Part shown: piece after piece, positions 1 through 5,031 of the stretch | Position numbering within the stretch: the stretch's first letter is position 1 | How the letters are laid out: every line of letters starts with the position of its first letter | Notes under the pieces: model-generated | Seen by the model: only the letters and a program-made list of their open reading frames with translations | The model's database searches: none | What the model was told of the DNA's origin: nothing | Assembly (NCBI GenBank): GCA_028688235.1 | Contig: JAQTYP010000287.1 | Location: 1 to 5,031, forward strand | DNA length: 5,031 bases | Reading direction: 5' to 3' | Source: Methylomonas sp. | GTDB taxonomy: Bacteria; Pseudomonadota; Gammaproteobacteria; Methylococcales; Methylomonadaceae | Program-made: the position numbers and the translations under genes

Positions 1-1099
1 CGATACAGCCGACTTGGCAAGGCAGGCGGCTCTAAGCCTGAACGGCCCTTCCTGGGTGGTCAAAGCCCAGATCCATGCCGGCGCGCGTGGCAAGGCCGGC
101 GGCGTCAAAGTTGCCGAGGATTTGAATCAAGTCGGGGAATTGAGTTCGGCGCTGCTTGGCAACCGCTTGGTTACGCACCAAACCGGCGCCCAGGGCCTGC
201 CCGTCAACGCGATTTGGGTAGAAGAGGCTTCCGCGATCAAGTACGAGTTCTATCTGAGCCTGTTGATAGACCGTGACAGCGAACAACTGATTTTCATCGC
301 CTCGGCCGCAGGCGGCATGGACATCGAAGCCGTCGCCGCCGAAACGCCGGAGAAAATCGTCAGGGTTAAAGTGCATCCTGCCGCCGGTTTGCAGCCCTAT
401 CAGTGCCGCCGGGTTGCGGCCACCTTGGGGCTGGGCAAGGAACAGCAAGATCAATTGCACAATATCATGGCCGGCATGTACGCCTTGTTCTGGGCCAAGG
501 ATTGCAGCCAGATCGAGATCAACCCCTTGATCGCAACCGAGGACGGCCAATTGCTGGCGCTGGACGCCAAAATCAATTTCGACGACAACGCCGTCGCATC
601 TCATCCCGACATCGCCACGTTGCGCGATATGTCTCAGGAAGATGCCAAAGAAACCCAAGCCAAACAATTCGACCTGAACTACATCACGCTGGGCGGCAAC
701 ATCGGCTGCATGGTCAACGGCGCAGGTCTGGCGATGGCGACGATGGACATGGTCAAACTGAAAGGCGGCGCACCGGCCAACTTCCTGGATGTCGGCGGGG
801 GCACCAACAAAGAAAAAGTCAAGGAAGCTTTCAAGTTGATATTGTCCGACCCCAGCGTCAAAGCCGTGCTGGTGAATATTTTCGGAGGCATCGTTCAGTG
901 CGACGTCATCGCAGCCGGCATCCTGGCAGCCGTGGCCGAAATGCACTTGACGCTGCCGGTGGTCGTGCGCCTGGAGGGCACCAACGCCGACCAAGGACGG
1001 GCGATGCTCAACGCATCAGGCTTGGGGCTGATTGCCGCCGACGATCTGAACGATGCGGCCGAACTGGCGGTAAAATTGGCCGAGGGCCTGGCATTATGA
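1..1099 (+). CDS. sucC: Succinyl-CoA synthetase (ADP-forming) beta subunit, 5'-truncated by the window edge
   Basis: SucC carries the nucleotide-binding ATP-grasp domain of succinyl-CoA synthetase, the cytoplasmic TCA-cycle enzyme that forms succinate and ATP (or GTP) from succinyl-CoA; it pairs with SucD. The reading frame begins at base 2 and is open through the edge, giving 365 residues. Against E. coli SucC (388 aa, from memory) about 25 N-terminal residues are missing, so the true start is upstream. Visible landmarks, in fragment numbering: WVVKAQIHAG with nucleotide-site Lys21 (E. coli K46), Mg-ligand candidates Asn174 in EINPL and Asp188 in LDAK (E. coli N199 and D213), NGAGLAM at 239-245, FLDVGGG at 261-267 and NIFGGI at 292-297. 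One difference: the E. coli GGRG motif reads GARG (27-30). Malate-CoA ligase beta subunit (MtkA) is a close relative and also has GARG as I recall, but the partner gene is a clear SucD, so succinate is favoured. The stop overlaps the sucD start. Confidence 0.95.
   Translation, partial: DTADLARQAALSLNGPSWVVKAQIHAGARGKAGGVKVAEDLNQVGELSSALLGNRLVTHQTGAQGLPVNAIWVEEASAIKYEFYLSLLIDRDSEQLIFIASAAGGMDIEAVAAETPEKIVRVKVHPAAGLQPYQCRRVAATLGLGKEQQDQLHNIMAGMYALFWAKDCSQIEINPLIATEDGQLLALDAKINFDDNAVASHPDIATLRDMSQEDAKETQAKQFDLNYITLGGNIGCMVNGAGLAMATMDMVKLKGGAPANFLDVGGGTNKEKVKEAFKLILSDPSVKAVLVNIFGGIVQCDVIAAGILAAVAEMHLTLPVVVRLEGTNADQGRAMLNASGLGLIAADDLNDAAELAVKLAEGLAL
1082..1086 (+). promoter_or_regulatory. Ribosome binding site of sucD inside the sucC 3' end
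   Basis: GAGGG lies 9 bases before the sucD ATG at 1096. That ATG overlaps the sucC stop codon as ATGA, the usual layout for translational coupling, which would help keep the two subunits in equal amounts. The spacing and motif are visible; the coupling is inferred. Confidence 0.6.
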
Positions 1100-1962
1100 G
1101 TATATTGATAGACAAAACCACCAAAGTGCTGTGTCAGGGTTTCACCGGCAAACAAGGCACGTTTCATTCCGAACAGGCTTTAGCCTACGGCACGCGATTG
1201 GTCGGTGGCGTGACCCCTGGCCGCGGCGGCTCGACTCATCTGGGCTTGCCGGTATTCGATACGGTGGAACAAGCCGTAAACGCGACCGGCGCCAACGCGA
1301 CGATGATTTATGTACCGCCGTTTTTCGCCGCCGACGCCATCTTGGAAGCGGTCGACGCCGGCATAGCCTTGATCGTCTGTATCACCGAGGGCATTCCGGT
1401 TTTGCAAATGCTGCGGGTCAAGGCAGCCATGCATGCCAGTACGTCGTTGCTGGTCGGCCCCAACTGCCCGGGCGTCATCACGCCGGGGCAATGCAAGATA
1501 GGCATCATGCCCGGTCATATTCACATGCCCGGCAAGATAGGCATCGTCTCCCGTTCCGGCACCTTGACCTACGAAGCCGTAAATCAAACGACGCGCGAAG
1601 GCTTAGGCCAAAGCACCTGCGTCGGCATCGGCGGCGACCCTATACACGGCATGAATTTCATCGACGTATTGAGCCGCTTTCAGGACGATCCCGACACCCA
1701 CGGCATAGTCATGGTCGGTGAGATCGGCGGCAGCGACGAGGAACAGGCAGCCGAGTTCATCAAAGCCTGTGTCACCAAACCCGTGGTCGGCTACATCGCC
1801 GGCCAGACCGCACCTCCCGGCAAACGCATGGGCCATGCCGGCGCTATCGTGACCGGTGGCAAAGGAACCGCCGAGGGAAAAATCGCCGCACTGGAAACGG
1901 CAGGCGTGCACATGGTCAGTTCGCCGTCCGACATCGGTACGGCGATGCGGAATTGCTTTTAA
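1096..1962 (+). CDS. sucD: Succinyl-CoA synthetase alpha subunit
   Basis: SucD binds CoA and carries the histidine that is phosphorylated during succinyl-CoA/succinate interconversion; it works with SucC in the cytoplasm. The product is 288 residues, against 289 for E. coli SucD, and is collinear with it as recalled. Residues 1-6 (MSILID) match the E. coli N-terminus, which supports the ATG at 1096. Visible landmarks: CoA-binding segment QGFTGKQGTFHSEQ near 14-27, VGGVTPGRGG at 36-45, GPNCPG with Cys124 (E. coli C123 when Met is not counted), SRSGTLTYEA at 152-161, GEIGG with Glu209, and KRMGHAGAI with the phospho-acceptor His247 (E. coli H246). The close match to SucD rather than to malate-CoA ligase alpha (MtkB), which differs in several of these blocks in my memory, is the main reason to call the pair sucCD. 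It overlaps sucC by 4 bp and is followed after 13 bp by nadE. No truncation or missing key residue was seen. Confidence 0.97.
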   Translation: MSILIDKTTKVLCQGFTGKQGTFHSEQALAYGTRLVGGVTPGRGGSTHLGLPVFDTVEQAVNATGANATMIYVPPFFAADAILEAVDAGIALIVCITEGIPVLQMLRVKAAMHASTSLLVGPNCPGVITPGQCKIGIMPGHIHMPGKIGIVSRSGTLTYEAVNQTTREGLGQSTCVGIGGDPIHGMNFIDVLSRFQDDPDTHGIVMVGEIGGSDEEQAAEFIKACVTKPVVGYIAGQTAPPGKRMGHAGAIVTGGKGTAEGKIAALETAGVHMVSSPSDIGTAMRNCF

Positions 1963-1975
1963 ACGTTATCACGCT

Positions 1976-3601
1976 ATGTCGCTAAAAATTGCCCTTGCCC
2001 AACTCAATTTCGCGGTTGCAGACATCGCGGCCAACACCGCCAAGATCATCACCGCGGCCGAACAGGCCAAACAACAGCAGGCCAATGTCGTCGTATTTCC
2101 GGAATTATGCGTCACAGGCTATCCGCCCGAGGACTTGCTACTACGCGAGGATTTCCTCCAACAGGCACAACAAGCCGTTGACGACATCAGGCACAACATT
2201 CACGGCATAGCCGTCGTCACCGGTTATCCGCAAGCCCATGGCAAATGGCGTTACAACGCCGCAACCGTATTACTCGACGGCCAAGTGCTTGCCGAGTACC
2301 ACAAAAACGCCTTGCCCAACTACGGCGTATTCGACGAACATCGCTATTTCAATGTCGGCCATCAAACCAGCTTATTCGAAGTCAAGGGATACAAACTGGC
2401 GCTGACGATTTGCGAAGACATATGGACAGGCGACATCATCGCCAAAAACCGCAAAGCCGGTGCCGATATCATACTATCGCTGAATGCCTCACCCTTCCAT
2501 GCCGGCAAGATGCGCGAGCGCGAAAATATCATTTGCAGCCAGATCAAAGAAGCGGCCATCCCGCTGGTCTATGTCAATCAAATCGGCGGACAGGACGAAC
2601 TGGTGTTCGACGGCGCCTCGTTCGTCGCCGATCGAAATGGCAAAATCGCTTTTCGCGCCGCCGAATTCGAAGAGCAGTTGAGCGTCGTCGAATTCTTCGA
2701 AAAACAACCGCAAGCCTGTTCGATAGCGCCCCTATACCAACCGGTCATCAGCGAATACAAGGCGCTGGTGCTCGGCATCAAGGATTACGTGCGCAAAAAC
2801 GGCTTTCACGGCGTGATCTTAGGCCTATCCGGCGGTATAGATTCCGCGCTGGTACTGGCTTTGGCGGCCGACGCCCTGGGCAGCAATCAGGTCGAAGCGG
2901 TACTGATGCCGTCCCGATACACGCAGGACATGAGCAACGAAGACGCCAAACTGGAAGCCGAAGCCCTGGGCGTCAAATACCACATCATCCCTATCGAACC
3001 GGCCGTGACCGCTTTCGGCGCCATGCTGGAACCGATATTCGCCGGCAGTTCAGAGGACACCACCGAGGAAAACATCCAGGCTCGCTGCCGGGGCATATTG
3101 CTGATGGCCTTATCCAACAAACAGGGCCGGTTGCTATTAACGACGGGCAACAAGAGCGAGATGAGCGTCGGGTACTCGACGCTATACGGCGACATGGCCG
3201 GCGGTTTTGCTCCGCTGAAGGACGTTTCGAAGTTGATGGTGTACAAGTTGGCCGAATACCGCAATACGCTCTCGCCCGTCATCCCCGAGCGCGTCATTAC
3301 CCGCCCGCCTTCCGCGGAACTCGCGCCGGGCCAAAAGGACGAAGATTCGTTACCGCCTTATGCGGTGTTGGACCCGATTCTGGCTTTGTATATCGAACAG
3401 GACAAATCCGCCGCAGAAATCGTCGCAATGGGCTACCCAGTCGCCGCGGTAAAACGGGCGATCAGCCTGGTCGATCGCAACGAATACAAACGCCGCCAGT
3501 CACCTCCCGGCATACGCATCACACCCAGAGCCTTCGGCCGCGACCGCCGCTATCCGATATCGTCGGCGTACCGGGGCGCCGCCAATCTTGTCGAGGAATA
3601 A
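1976..3601 (+). CDS. nadE: Glutamine-dependent NAD+ synthetase
   Basis: This enzyme makes NAD+ from nicotinic acid adenine dinucleotide using ATP and ammonia released from glutamine, the last step of NAD biosynthesis in the cytoplasm. The 541-residue product has two domains. Residues 1 to about 250 form a nitrilase-type glutaminase with the Glu-Lys-Cys triad visible as Glu43 (FPELCVTGYPPEDLL), Lys110 (YHKNALPNYGVFDE) and Cys146 (LTICEDIW). From about 262 to 541 is the synthetase, with the ATP-pyrophosphatase loop SGGIDS at 285-290, TTGNKSE at 389-395, YGDMAGGFAPLKDV at 404-417, RPPSAEL at 443-449 and KRRQSPPGIRI at 505-515. The length fits the shorter bacterial two-domain class, not the roughly 275-residue ammonia-dependent NadE of E. 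coli. The frame stays open upstream to 1856, but family members begin as MSLKIALAQLN, so the ATG at 1976 is chosen. No Shine-Dalgarno motif is obvious before it, so translation may depend on coupling to sucD, 13 bp upstream. Confidence 0.96.
   Translation: MSLKIALAQLNFAVADIAANTAKIITAAEQAKQQQANVVVFPELCVTGYPPEDLLLREDFLQQAQQAVDDIRHNIHGIAVVTGYPQAHGKWRYNAATVLLDGQVLAEYHKNALPNYGVFDEHRYFNVGHQTSLFEVKGYKLALTICEDIWTGDIIAKNRKAGADIILSLNASPFHAGKMRERENIICSQIKEAAIPLVYVNQIGGQDELVFDGASFVADRNGKIAFRAAEFEEQLSVVEFFEKQPQACSIAPLYQPVISEYKALVLGIKDYVRKNGFHGVILGLSGGIDSALVLALAADALGSNQVEAVLMPSRYTQDMSNEDAKLEAEALGVKYHIIPIEPAVTAFGAMLEPIFAGSSEDTTEENIQARCRGILLMALSNKQGRLLLTTGNKSEMSVGYSTLYGDMAGGFAPLKDVSKLMVYKLAEYRNTLSPVIPERVITRPPSAELAPGQKDEDSLPPYAVLDPILALYIEQDKSAAEIVAMGYPVAAVKRAISLVDRNEYKRRQSPPGIRITPRAFGRDRRYPISSAYRGAANLVEE
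3593..3597 (+). promoter_or_regulatory. Ribosome binding site of the unknown exported-protein gene
   Basis: GAGGA lies 7 bases before the ATG at 3605 and overlaps the last codons of nadE (gag gaa taa). It fixes the start of the downstream gene and suggests translation coupled to nadE termination, since the stop and start are only 3 bp apart. Confidence 0.7.
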
Positions 3602-3604
3602 ATC

Positions 3605-4696
3605 ATGAAACTGCTTAGACCTTTTTTATTCGCTACTTCGCTGGTATTGGCGACAACGGGCTTCGCCCGCGAAATCAACGTGTCCGTGCCTTTGAATTAC
3701 CGGTTGATTCAAAACGTATTGGTCAATCAATTGTTTACCGGCCAAGGCCAAACCGCCCGCCTCTGGCAAGACGGCAAACAGTGCAGTTTTCTCGATCTAT
3801 CCGATCCCAAAATCGGAGGTGACGGCGAGCAAGTCAAAATCGACAACACCGTTCACGCGCAATTCGGCGCCAAGATGGGTGGAAAATGCATGACGCTGGT
3901 TCAATGGAACGGCATCCTGGAAACCTTTCAAAAACCCACGCTGGACAATACCGGCAACGTGTTGAGCTTTCCCGTTACGCGTATCGAGGCTTTCGACCAC
4001 AACGGACAATCTCTGAATATCGCCCAGTTGAAGGATTTGCTGCATCAAGTCGTCGCGCCGCGATTGGCCGACCTGAAAATCGACCTGAACGCATCGCGCG
4101 ACGACATCGTCAAAACCTTGCTGCCCTACGTACCGGCCGAAGATAGCGAACAACTTTACGACTCGGTCAACAGTCTACGCTTCAACTCGGTCAAGGCCGA
4201 TAACAACAGTATACTCATCGATCTGGGTTTCGCGTCCAAGCTGAAAAAACCGGACAATCAACCGGCCGCCGTCTTCAGCGCCGGCGAGCTACGGCAATGG
4301 CAATCGATCTGGCAGGACTGGCAGGCATCGCTGGATAAGGCCATAGCCCAGGCGCCGATACAGGGCGAACTGGCTCAAAGCCGGAATATGTTGCGCGATG
4401 TCCTGCAAAAAGCCGGCGTCGCGTTCGAAAAAGGTTTGGCAGGTGAGCACGGCGAAGGCGACGATCCGGTTCGCGCCTTCCTCAAGGATTCCTGGAACGA
4501 ACTGGCTCCCCTGTTACGCACGGTATCCCAACAGCTTCCAGGTGCCGAAGGCCTGCGTTATCTGACGCTGATCGCCGCAACCGATCTGATGTACGAACTG
4601 GAATCCATAGGCTCTCCATTCGGACTGGAGATATCGGCCAACGGCTTAAGAAAAATCGCCCGCAGCTATATCAATCATCAGGCCGGGCAAAGCTGA
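3605..4696 (+). CDS. Exported protein of unknown function, two-part architecture
   Basis: I do not recognise this 363-residue protein. Residues 1-21 are a typical Sec signal peptide: positive Lys2 and Arg5, hydrophobic core PFLFATSLVLATT, and probable cleavage after GFA-21. There is no lipobox cysteine and no later membrane segment, so a soluble periplasmic protein is likely. Residues 23 to about 215 look beta-rich (INVSVPLNYRLIQ, VKIDNTVHAQFG, LSFPVTRIEAFD, SILIDLGF) with a probable amphipathic helix at 140-156 (LKDLLHQVVAPRLADL). The only two cysteines, Cys60 and Cys95, could form a disulfide. This pattern loosely recalls lipid-binding TULIP-like or YceB-like (DUF1439) periplasmic proteins; that is inference from the pattern, not an identification. 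Residues about 225-363 look helical, with Trp232, Trp236 and Trp239 in QWQSIWQDWQ, an acidic and glycine-rich link near 277-288, and a tail containing FGLEISANGLRKIARSYI. The good ribosome site and 3-bp gap to nadE place it in the same operon, but nothing shows a role in NAD or TCA metabolism. Confidence 0.85.
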   Translation: MKLLRPFLFATSLVLATTGFAREINVSVPLNYRLIQNVLVNQLFTGQGQTARLWQDGKQCSFLDLSDPKIGGDGEQVKIDNTVHAQFGAKMGGKCMTLVQWNGILETFQKPTLDNTGNVLSFPVTRIEAFDHNGQSLNIAQLKDLLHQVVAPRLADLKIDLNASRDDIVKTLLPYVPAEDSEQLYDSVNSLRFNSVKADNNSILIDLGFASKLKKPDNQPAAVFSAGELRQWQSIWQDWQASLDKAIAQAPIQGELAQSRNMLRDVLQKAGVAFEKGLAGEHGEGDDPVRAFLKDSWNELAPLLRTVSQQLPGAEGLRYLTLIAATDLMYELESIGSPFGLEISANGLRKIARSYINHQAGQS

Positions 4697-4851
4697 TTGC
4701 TATCCATGCCTTGCACGGTAACGCTCATGAAGGCTAGCATCGCCCCGGCAAACGAAAGTCGCGCAGTTGGGTTCGATTTTTTACTTTCAGCGTGATCCAA
4801 ACCGCTCAGCTACCCGCCACCGGGCTACTAACTTAAGCCGGGACAGTCAGA

Positions 4852-4899
4852 GGTTAAGCCGTTCGTGGTGAGAAAAGTCGAACCATGAACGGCTTAACC
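4852..4899. repeat. 18-bp inverted repeat, REP-like palindrome
   Basis: The left arm GGTTAAGCCGTTCGTGGT (4852-4869) pairs with the right arm ACCATGAACGGCTTAACC (4882-4899). Thirteen outer pairs are perfect, one G-T wobble follows (4865 with 4886), then four more perfect pairs, leaving a 12-base loop at 4870-4881. The inner part resembles an interspersed palindrome I recall from several proteobacterial genomes, with a core close to GGTGAGCTTGTCGAACC; here the centre is altered to GAGAAAAGTCGAACC. It sits about 155 bp after the last gene of the operon, a typical place for REP elements. No T-run follows, so a simple Rho-independent terminator is unlikely. It could still stabilise the 3' end of the mRNA or slow transcription. 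The hairpin is certain; the REP assignment is from memory. Confidence 0.75.
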
Positions 4900-4903
4900 G
4901 ATC

Positions 4904-4918
4904 ACCCTTCGACAAGCT
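4904..4918. repeat. Probable truncated REP-like half-element
   Basis: ACCCTTCGACAAGCT matches one arm of the same recalled interspersed repeat family (CCCTTCGACAAGCTC type), in the orientation opposite to the core of the neighbouring palindrome, and starts only 5 bases after it. The partner arm is missing: the sequence after CTC turns into TCAAGAAACAG and shows no matching inverted copy. It may be the remains of a paired REP cluster. The assignment rests on recall of the family and would need a genome-wide search. Confidence 0.4.
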
Positions 4919-5031
4919 CTCAAGAAACAGCTTAGTTAAGCATTTATAATCAATGGCTTACAAATCTGCAACGAGCGATGAATACGTTATCAAACAGCTT
5001 GAGGCACCAAGTCAAATCCTAATGATTTCGC

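Larger units (their letters stand above)
4697..5031. other. Non-coding tail, 335 bp, with no supported gene
   Basis: This stretch follows the stop of the exported-protein gene and runs to the window end. It contains the inverted repeat and probable repeat fragment listed separately. No RNA gene was recognised. No strong Rho-independent terminator is visible: the T-run at 4777-4782 has only weak pairing before it, and the strong hairpin at 4852-4899 has no T-tract after it. The last 111 bases are about 38% GC, well below the genes. At the very end an ATG at 4953 opens 26 codons (beginning MAYKSATSDEY) to the edge. On the minus strand a frame runs in from the edge for 13 codons (ending LGFDLVPQAV) to a stop at 4990-4992. 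Both are too short to call. A perfect TATAAT at 4945-4950 has no good -35 partner. Confidence 0.6.

Noticed and set aside
32..994. 320-codon open frame on the minus strand opposite sucC
   Set aside because: It lies entirely antisense to a well-supported sucC, its translation has no recognisable domain, and the lack of stops is expected from the codon use of the sense gene.
403..1095. Upstream extension of the sucD frame through sucC, giving a 519-residue protein
   Set aside because: The extension is Arg- and Gln-rich out-of-frame sucC. Homology to SucD begins exactly at the ATG at 1096.
1856..1975. Possible longer NadE starting at GTG 1856
   Set aside because: The extra 40 residues overlap sucD out of frame and do not resemble NadE; the family N-terminus starts at 1976.
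2245..3618. 457-codon plus-strand frame inside nadE
   Set aside because: It is an Arg-rich shadow of nadE, which has its full set of catalytic motifs in its own frame.
4753..4790. Possible Rho-independent terminator with the T-run at 4777-4782
   Set aside because: The only pairing is GAAAGT/ACTTTC around the T-run with a 23-base loop, or CGAA/TTCG before it. Neither makes a stable GC-rich stem directly before the T's.
4945..4950. Perfect -10 box TATAAT as a promoter for a gene at the window end
   Set aside because: No TTGACA-like hexamer lies 16-18 bp upstream, and a start site from this box would fall after the candidate ATG at 4953. AT-rich sequence makes a chance match likely.
4953..5031. 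Partial plus-strand CDS from ATG 4953
   Set aside because: Twenty-six open codons are weak evidence. There is no ribosome site and I do not recognise the peptide.
4990..5031. C-terminal end of a minus-strand gene entering from the right edge
   Set aside because: Thirteen codons before the stop are too few to support a gene; the ending LGFDLVPQAV looks protein-like but matches no family I can name.

Overview
The window holds one compact plus-strand gene block followed by a short non-coding tail. The order is sucC (5' end cut off by the window edge), sucD, nadE, and a gene for an exported protein I do not recognise. Spacing is very tight: a 4-bp overlap (ATGA) between sucC and sucD, 13 bp between sucD and nadE, and 3 bp between nadE and the last gene. 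I read these as one transcription unit whose promoter lies upstream of the window.

Organism: SucC and SucD align almost without gaps with the Escherichia coli proteins as I remember them, which suggests a gammaproteobacterium of moderately high GC. A methanotroph-like lineage (Methylococcales) is my guess from the general look of the proteins and the repeat type. The sequence does not prove it.

Bases 1-1962 encode the beta and alpha subunits of succinyl-CoA synthetase, the TCA-cycle step that interconverts succinyl-CoA and succinate with nucleotide phosphorylation. Bases 1976-3601 encode a two-domain, glutamine-dependent NAD+ synthetase with an N-terminal nitrilase-type glutaminase and a C-terminal ATP-pyrophosphatase synthetase; all the catalytic residues I could check are present. 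The block therefore joins a TCA-cycle enzyme to the last step of making NAD, a cofactor of that cycle. Bases 3605-4696 encode a 363-residue protein with a clear Sec signal peptide, a probable beta-rich N-terminal half with two cysteines, and a helical, tryptophan-containing C-terminal half. It is the only real unknown here.

Bases 4697-5031 contain no gene I can support. The main feature is an 18-bp inverted repeat (4852-4899) that looks like a REP-type interspersed palindrome, with a probable truncated second copy just after it. The last 111 bases fall to about 38% GC (counted by hand). I found no convincing new multi-gene system. The points most worth following are the unknown exported protein and the repeat-bearing tail.
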